The translations under genes were made by a program, and so were the position numbers. A stretch of 26,667 nt of DNA from positions 1-26,667 of the forward strand of contig DXSD01000019.1 of the NCBI GenBank assembly GCA_019410665.1, written 5' to 3'. A model generated the notes under the pieces. The model ran no database searches and was not told where the DNA came from. It saw only the letters and a list, made by a program, of their open reading frames with translations. Positions 21,855 through 26,667 of this stretch are shown piece by piece. Origin of the DNA: Fusobacterium sp. Lineage in GTDB: Bacteria; Fusobacteriota; Fusobacteriia; Fusobacteriales; Fusobacteriaceae. Position 1 is the stretch's first letter. Each line of letters starts with the position of its first letter.

Positions 21855-24596
21855 TTATTCTCCTAAGATAAACTCAATATCTTTTTCTGTTAAGCTTTTT
21901 AATGTTGAACTATCTTCAGATATTAAGTTATCCAATAATTTAATTTTTGATTCTTGTAACTGAAGAATTTTTTCTTCAATTGTATCTTTTAGTATCAACT
22001 TATATGAAAATACTGTTCTATCCTGTCCAAGTCTATATGCTCTATCAATAGCCTGATTTTCAACAGTTTTATTCCACCAAGGGTCATATATAAATATTGT
22101 ATCAGCTGCTGTTAGGTTAAGTCCTACACCACCTGTTTTAAGTGTCATAACAAAAACTTTATACTTATTATCTTTTTGGAATTTATCTACTAAAAGCTGT
22201 CTATCCTTTGTACTTCCACTCATAGAAAGGTATTTTATTCCATATTTTTCCAAATCTTCACAAATATTTTTTATAGAATTTATGTAATTGGTAAAGACTA
22301 AAACCTTGTGTCCATTTTCAACAGCTTCAACTATATTGTTTATAAGTACCTCTCTTTTACTAGAAGTTACTCCTACACTTTTAGCTTCTGGACAACTTGT
22401 TATCTGTCTTAACTCATTTAAAGCTTGAAGTATAAAGAATTGTGTTTTTCCCAAACCATTCTCTTTTATCTGAGAGTGTACCATTTTATAATAATAATTT
22501 CTTCTCTCATCATAAAGTTTCTTCTGTTCTGGATTCATCTCAATATACATAGTTTTCTCAATCTTATCAGGAAGATCCTTTAAAACTTCTTTCTTTATTC
22601 TTCTCAAGATAAAAGGATATACTTTTTTCTTTAATTCCTCTATAGCATCTTGATCATTTTCTTTTTGAATAGGAATTGCATAATAACTATTAAACTCCTC
22701 TAAAGTTCCAAACATAGATGGATTTAAAAATCTAAATAAAGAGTATAACTCACTTAAGTTATTTTCAATAGGAGTTCCACTTAAAGCTATTCTATGTTTA
22801 GCATTTAGTAACATAATTGCTTTTGTTGTTTGAGCATTTACATTTTTTATATTCTGAGATTCATCTAAAATTACAGCATCAAAATTATACTCTCTTATTA
22901 TTTCAATGTCATTTCTTATTGTTCCATAAGTTGTTAAAATTACACTACTCTTCTTTATTATATCTTTATTTCTAAAGTTTCCATAATATATTCCAACTTT
23001 TAACTTAGGACTGAATCTTTTTATCTCACTTTCCCAGTTATAGATAAGTGATTTTGGCATAACTACTAAACTTTTAGTACCCTTTTTCTCATGTAGTCTT
23101 GTTAAAACTGAGATTGCTTGTAAGGTTTTTCCAAGTCCCATATCATCAGCTAAACATCCCCCTAGATTATTATCCATTAAATATGACAACCATTTATATC
23201 CATACTCTTGGTACTCTCTAAGTTGAGCCTTTACCTTAGGAGGCTCTATATCATAGCTACTTATATTATTTATTCCCTTGAAAAACTCTCTTGTTCTATT
23301 CATCTCTTCAGAAAAAATCTTATCTTCAATTAACTCTTCTACAAGAGGAAGATCGAAAAAGGAAAGCTTCACTTTCTGTTTATCATTATCCTTAAATAAT
23401 CTCTCTAGTTTCTCTATATACTTTTTATTTATTAAAGCACTTGTTCCATCACTCAGCATTATATATGAATCTTTTTTATATGAAGAAAGTACATCAAGAA
23501 TAGAGAACTTTTCTCCCTCTATTTCTAACTCTATCTCTCCTTCTAAGAAATCTATTGAGTGACTAAAACTTCCTACTACCTTAGGCTTTACAGCTTTAAT
23601 ATTATATTTTCTAAGTTTATCAGTTCCAACTACCTTATACTTAGATGCCAATTGAAGTAAATCTTGCATAATAAACTCTTTTGCAAGTTTCTCCTGCATA
23701 ATTATTAAATTACTCTCATCTAAATAGTAACTAGATCTCACTTTTAAATTTTTCTGATTCTTAGTTAAAACTTTTACAATATCTTCTAGAGCTTCTGATA
23801 TTCTACTTATATCAACTTCACAAATAAAGATTTTCTTTTCTAAATTATTTACAATAGCTACCTGTTTAATCTCATGCTCCTTTAAGAAATCATAATGCAT
23901 ACCTGATACCATCAAAGTAACTTGAAGATACAAGCTATTGTCATGAGATATTTTTTCTATTACAAGTTGTGGACTTGGAACTACTTTTTCTCCCTGTACC
24001 ACTTTATAATCTTTATACTCTATCTCTATATTCTTAAAATACTTTATAGTAAGGGTTAGAAAATTCTCTAATCCCGATTCATCAATCGTTCCTATTAACT
24101 CTTTTAAAGTATGGAAATCATTACTTTCCATATCTATTATATAAAAGATTCCATCAGCTAAAATCAAGTCTTCATTAATAACTAAAAAATCTGTGATTGA
24201 GTCATTTAGTAACAACTCAGTGGTAAGAGCAGTTGTACTATTCTCTTTTTCTTTAATTATAAGGGATAAGGTATTCTCTCTTTTTACCCATTTTAAAGTT
24301 TCCATTTTTTCATCTACAAATTTAGGATTGTCTATTAAGTACTCAATCAAATCAGAATGCTCATTTAAGTAAGCTTCTTCATACTCTTTTTCCCAATCTA
24401 TAAAGAAACTATCCTCTTTTATTCCCTTTATATATGATAAAATTTGACTAGTAGTATCTTCAGAGTCTTCATCTACTTCAAAATTTTCAACTATCTCTCC
24501 ATTGGAAAATACAGGAACTACATAAGCTCCCTTATCATCAATTTTCAACATAAAATATATATTTTCTAGTATCTCATCTGTTTTTTTTAAGCTCAT
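21855..24596 (-). CDS. SNF2/Swi2-family DEAD-like ATPase (helicase superfamily 2)
   Basis: The 913-residue protein has a roughly 450-residue N-terminal region like that of bacterial SNF2-associated proteins, then the ATPase core: motif I LADDMGLGKTLQ (482-493), motif II DESQ (578-581, in place of DEAH), motif III SGTPIENN (606-613), and in the second lobe TLKTGGVGLNLTAAD and QAIDRAYRLGQ (motif VI, arginine fingers near 852-855). Such proteins move along double-stranded DNA and displace bound proteins. No SWIM zinc finger or nuclease domain is visible. The gene has its own promoter and leads the two-gene operon with the 586-residue protein; the ribosome binding site (AAAGG) is close to the ATG. 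Confidence 0.93.
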   Translation of the reverse strand: MSLKKTDEILENIYFMLKIDDKGAYVVPVFSNGEIVENFEVDEDSEDTTSQILSYIKGIKEDSFFIDWEKEYEEAYLNEHSDLIEYLIDNPKFVDEKMETLKWVKRENTLSLIIKEKENSTTALTTELLLNDSITDFLVINEDLILADGIFYIIDMESNDFHTLKELIGTIDESGLENFLTLTIKYFKNIEIEYKDYKVVQGEKVVPSPQLVIEKISHDNSLYLQVTLMVSGMHYDFLKEHEIKQVAIVNNLEKKIFICEVDISRISEALEDIVKVLTKNQKNLKVRSSYYLDESNLIIMQEKLAKEFIMQDLLQLASKYKVVGTDKLRKYNIKAVKPKVVGSFSHSIDFLEGEIELEIEGEKFSILDVLSSYKKDSYIMLSDGTSALINKKYIEKLERLFKDNDKQKVKLSFFDLPLVEELIEDKIFSEEMNRTREFFKGINNISSYDIEPPKVKAQLREYQEYGYKWLSYLMDNNLGGCLADDMGLGKTLQAISVLTRLHEKKGTKSLVVMPKSLIYNWESEIKRFSPKLKVGIYYGNFRNKDIIKKSSVILTTYGTIRNDIEIIREYNFDAVILDESQNIKNVNAQTTKAIMLLNAKHRIALSGTPIENNLSELYSLFRFLNPSMFGTLEEFNSYYAIPIQKENDQDAIEELKKKVYPFILRRIKKEVLKDLPDKIEKTMYIEMNPEQKKLYDERRNYYYKMVHSQIKENGLGKTQFFILQALNELRQITSCPEAKSVGVTSSKREVLINNIVEAVENGHKVLVFTNYINSIKNICEDLEKYGIKYLSMSGSTKDRQLLVDKFQKDNKYKVFVMTLKTGGVGLNLTAADTIFIYDPWWNKTVENQAIDRAYRLGQDRTVFSYKLILKDTIEEKILQLQESKIKLLDNLISEDSSTLKSLTEKDIEFILGE

Positions 24597-24638
24597 AACC
24601 TTTTCTACCCTTACTATCCTTATTTTTATTCAGAGTAT

Positions 24639-24667
24639 ATTATATCAAAAAATACATCTTTTATCAA
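24639..24667 (-). promoter_or_regulatory. Promoter for the SNF2 operon
   Basis: Minus strand TTGATA (24667-24662, 5/6), 17-base spacer, perfect TATAAT (24644-24639) preceded by TGA, an extended -10 form. Confidence 0.65.
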
Positions 24668-24699
24668 TATTTTATTTTTCTTTTAGCTCCATAAACATG

Positions 24700-25410
24700 T
24701 CATTCCATTATTTTTAATATTTCCTCACAACTCCTATTAATTTCTATTATATTTATATCTTTTATCTCACTATTTAAAATTTTTATTATCTCGTATCTAT
24801 CCCACATATGCATTGGAATAATATTTTTTACTTTTATTTTCTCTATAAAATACTCAATTCCTAAAAAACTATACTCTTCTAATCTTGGATCAACTGGATA
24901 GAATAGATAGTCAATCTCTTTTTCTTTAAGCTCCTTCTCTATTAGCTCCATTTTATTAAAATATAGCTCTCTCATATATCTTTCTTCTTCTAGAGTATCA
25001 TCTGCCCAAGCCCACCAATTCAGATCTCCAGCATGAAAGAAACTAATGTTATCACATTTCACAAAATATGAGACTCCCAAATCTGTAGAACCAAAAACCT
25101 TTATTTCTGCCCCCTCTATCTTTAAAAAGTCTCCTTCTTTTACAAAGTTATACTCTCCTTCAACTTTAATATCATCACTTAAAATATATTTTATCTTTGA
25201 ATTTTTTTCTCTCCACTTTAAAATCCTATCATTAAAGTGGTCTCCATGACTGTGAGAAGAGAAAACTAAAACATGCTTACTATCAATAATAAAATTTTCT
25301 ATATCAAAGTCTCCTCTATTTTTCTTAGGTTCCATATAATAATCGAATACTAATTTATAATTTTCTGTTTCTACTGCAAATCCACTATGATAAATGTAAA
25401 AAATATTCAT
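24700..25410 (-). CDS. MBL-fold metal-dependent hydrolase
   Basis: The 236-residue protein has the metallo-beta-lactamase fold: SSHSHGDH (His53, His55, Asp57, His58), the HAGDLNWW segment with the third metal ligand site, and PMHMWDRYE near residue 200 for the last histidine. The motif order (short N-terminal strand YIYHSGFAVET, then HxHxDH) is like UlaG-type or general MBL-fold hydrolases rather than true beta-lactamases; the substrate is unknown. The ATG follows GGGAGGTAG. It is divergent from the glyoxalase-family gene, sharing the -35 region. Confidence 0.85.
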   Translation of the reverse strand: MNIFYIYHSGFAVETENYKLVFDYYMEPKKNRGDFDIENFIIDSKHVLVFSSHSHGDHFNDRILKWREKNSKIKYILSDDIKVEGEYNFVKEGDFLKIEGAEIKVFGSTDLGVSYFVKCDNISFFHAGDLNWWAWADDTLEEERYMRELYFNKMELIEKELKEKEIDYLFYPVDPRLEEYSFLGIEYFIEKIKVKNIIPMHMWDRYEIIKILNSEIKDINIIEINRSCEEILKIME

Positions 25411-25438
25411 AACTACCTCCCAAATCCCTATTCTCTAT

Positions 25439-25467
25439 ATTATAACTTGCTATATTATTTTTGACAA
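25439..25467 (-). promoter_or_regulatory. Promoter for the MBL-fold gene
   Basis: Minus strand TTGTCA (25467-25462, 5/6), 17-base spacer, TATAAT (25444-25439). Its -35 overlaps that of the divergent glyoxalase promoter. Confidence 0.55.
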
Positions 25468-25490
25468 TCATATTTCACTTTTGATATAAT
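25461..25490 (+). promoter_or_regulatory. Promoter for the glyoxalase-family gene
   Basis: Perfect TTGACA (25461-25466), 18-base spacer, perfect TATAAT (25485-25490) with TGA before it; the best-matching promoter in the window. Confidence 0.75.
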
Positions 25491-25521
25491 TTATCTAACA
25501 AACTTTAAAGGGAGGATTATT

Positions 25522-25890
25522 ATGTTCAAGTTTAATCATTTTAACTTTAATGTACTTAACCTAGATAAAAGTATCAAATTCTACGAAGAAGCTTTAGGAT
25601 TAAAAGAAGTAAGAAGAAAAGAAGCTGAAGATGGTAGCTACAAATTAGTATATTTAGGAGATGGAGAGGGACACTTTTCTCTTGAACTTACTTGGTTAAG
25701 AGATAGAGAGGAAAAATATGATTTAGGTGATGAGGAGTTCCATTTAGCTCTAACTACTGAAAATTATGATGAAGCTTATAGAAAACATAAAGAGATGGGA
25801 GTTATAATCTATGAAAATCCAGCTATGGGTATCTATTTTATAGGTGACCCTGATGGATATTGGATTGAGATAGTTCCAGTTAGAAAATAA
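25522..25890 (+). CDS. gloA: Glyoxalase I (lactoylglutathione lyase)-family protein
   Basis: A 122-residue vicinal oxygen chelate protein made of two beta-alpha-beta3 modules. Likely metal ligands sit where GloA has them: His6 (FNHFNFNV), Glu55 (SLELTW), His74 (EEFHLAL), Glu116 (YWIEIVP), and the DPDGYWIEIV ending is typical. GloA isomerises the hemithioacetal of methylglyoxal and a thiol to a lactoyl thioester. The start follows AGGGAGGA. It has a strong promoter of its own. Whether glutathione is the thiol used in this organism is not known; a related dioxygenase-type activity cannot be excluded. Confidence 0.88.
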   Translation: MFKFNHFNFNVLNLDKSIKFYEEALGLKEVRRKEAEDGSYKLVYLGDGEGHFSLELTWLRDREEKYDLGDEEFHLALTTENYDEAYRKHKEMGVIIYENPAMGIYFIGDPDGYWIEIVPVRK

Positions 25891-25921
25891 GAGGGATAAT
25901 CCCCCCTCTTATTTAATTTTT
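25885..25921. terminator. Bidirectional terminator after the glyoxalase gene
   Basis: AAATAAGAGGG and CCCTCTTATTT form a perfect 11-bp stem with an 8-base loop; T-rich on one side, A-rich on the other. The stem includes the stop codons of both convergent genes. Confidence 0.8.
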
Positions 25922-26667
25922 ATTTTTTCTATATATTTCAAAAAAACTATCTGATTTTTTAGAATATTTTATAGCTATAATTATATCTCCATCTTCAAAA
26001 AATATCTGTTCACCCTCTTTAGCAAAATAAAGAAATTTTAAAAACTTAGTAGATGATATATTAGTATCTAAAATTTCAAGATTTATCATATCATTGAGTT
26101 TTTTGTATAAAAAGTTTTGAAATTTAAGAGGATTTGAGCATGAAGCATAGAAACTATCAATTTTAATATACTGACTTAACTTAAATTTATTATTTATAAA
26201 AACATTCAACTCCTCTTCAATAGAAAATTTCTTATTGTGATTTTTTATAATATAATGTATAGAATTTTTTAACTCTTTAAAATCAACATAAGATAAAGCT
26301 CTATATATCATCTCATAAGTAAGTTTAAAATCTTTTATATGGATAGCAAGTAATCCCATTAATTCATTAGTTTGTTCCTCTTTAATTTTAGACTCTTTAT
26401 TACTTATAATAAATTCAATTGCTACTACTTTATTATTTTTGAACTCTCCATTTTTAATTTTATTGTATTCCAATAAAAAATTAGTTTTTAAATCAATATC
26501 TTTTTTTAATTTTTTTAAAATATTTAATTCAAAGTCATAAAATCTATCATATTCTTTTAAGCCAAGTAAATTTCTTAATTCATCAAGGGGGATAACTAAA
26601 TTTTTTTCTTTTTCAGTATTTATAATAAAAGTATAGTAAAAATATTTAGTAAAACTCTCTTCAAACT
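25913..26667 (-). CDS. Rep_3-like replication initiator protein (partial, 5' end beyond window)
   Basis: The reading frame stays open to the right edge, so the N-terminus is missing; about 250 residues are visible. NLVIPLDELRNLLGLKEYDR, then FYDFELNILKKLKKDIDLKT and FLLEYNKIKNGEFKNNKVVA match the end of the first winged helix of plasmid Rep_3/RepB initiators (Y..f.dFe..vl..a..ei...t.......i..g.....i.F.i). A less clear second winged helix follows. A TTG at 26471-26473 could be read as a start but the frame runs on well past it. Such proteins bind iterons to start replication of plasmids; chromosomal copies are known in Fusobacteria. No iterons are visible downstream. Function here is inferred. 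Confidence 0.65.
   Translation of the reverse strand, partial: FEESFTKYFYYTFIINTEKEKNLVIPLDELRNLLGLKEYDRFYDFELNILKKLKKDIDLKTNFLLEYNKIKNGEFKNNKVVAIEFIISNKESKIKEEQTNELMGLLAIHIKDFKLTYEMIYRALSYVDFKELKNSIHYIIKNHNKKFSIEEELNVFINNKFKLSQYIKIDSFYASCSNPLKFQNFLYKKLNDMINLEILDTNISSTKFLKFLYFAKEGEQIFFEDGDIIIAIKYSKKSDSFFEIYRKNKN

Noticed and set aside
1..26667. CRISPR array, tRNA or rRNA genes
   Set aside because: No regularly spaced direct repeats and no recognisable tRNA or rRNA sequence were seen on either strand.

Overview
The window is AT-rich, tightly packed bacterial DNA with strong AGGAGG-type ribosome binding sites and TTGACA/TGnTATAAT promoters. The genus Fusobacterium (or a close relative) fits best. 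The reasons are the very low G+C, the cluster dnaE-accB-accC-Asp23-amaP-DUF2273-nusB, eut shell genes, an AAA-ATPase/PD-(D/E)XK protein of a kind common in Fusobacteria, and a solute-binding protein with a cleaved signal peptide and no lipobox. This is inferred from gene content only.

Layout. (1) 1-160: the 5' end of an IS200/IS605-type tnpB, leaving the window at the left edge, with its own promoter. (2) 343-8473, minus strand: a long housekeeping run dnaE > accB-like > accC > Asp23 > amaP > DUF2273 > nusB > threonine aldolase, joining replication, fatty acid precursor supply, envelope-associated Asp23 proteins and rRNA antitermination. (3) 8580-15326: amino acid transport and metabolism: a YfcC carrier, a GltS-type glutamate symporter, a convergent BrnQ carrier, then an orphan ABC solute-binding protein with argG. 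The 440-base gap before the binding protein holds a strong promoter, a short broken ORF and an intrinsic terminator. (4) 15397-17806: a minus-strand trio chorismate mutase > eutS > eutP, divergent from aroA. (5) 17894-20060: an AAA-ATPase/nuclease fusion, then a decayed C-terminal gene fragment and a hairpin repeat. (6) 20075-24596: a two-gene operon of a SNF2-family ATPase and an unrecognised 586-residue protein. (7) 24700-26667: an MBL-fold hydrolase divergent from a glyoxalase-family protein, then a partial Rep_3-like replication initiator.

Points most worth a second look: the AccB-like protein lacks the biotin-accepting lysine (Gly replaces it) although AccC is intact; two gaps 8.7 kb apart each carry a 71-base palindromic element of the same family; a second hairpin family with IS6-like ends occurs twice; a terminator stands between the promoter and the binding protein-argG operon, with what looks like the stub of an ABC permease gene; and the SNF2 ATPase is paired with an uncharacterised partner. 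All functional calls come from reading motifs by eye; no database search was run.
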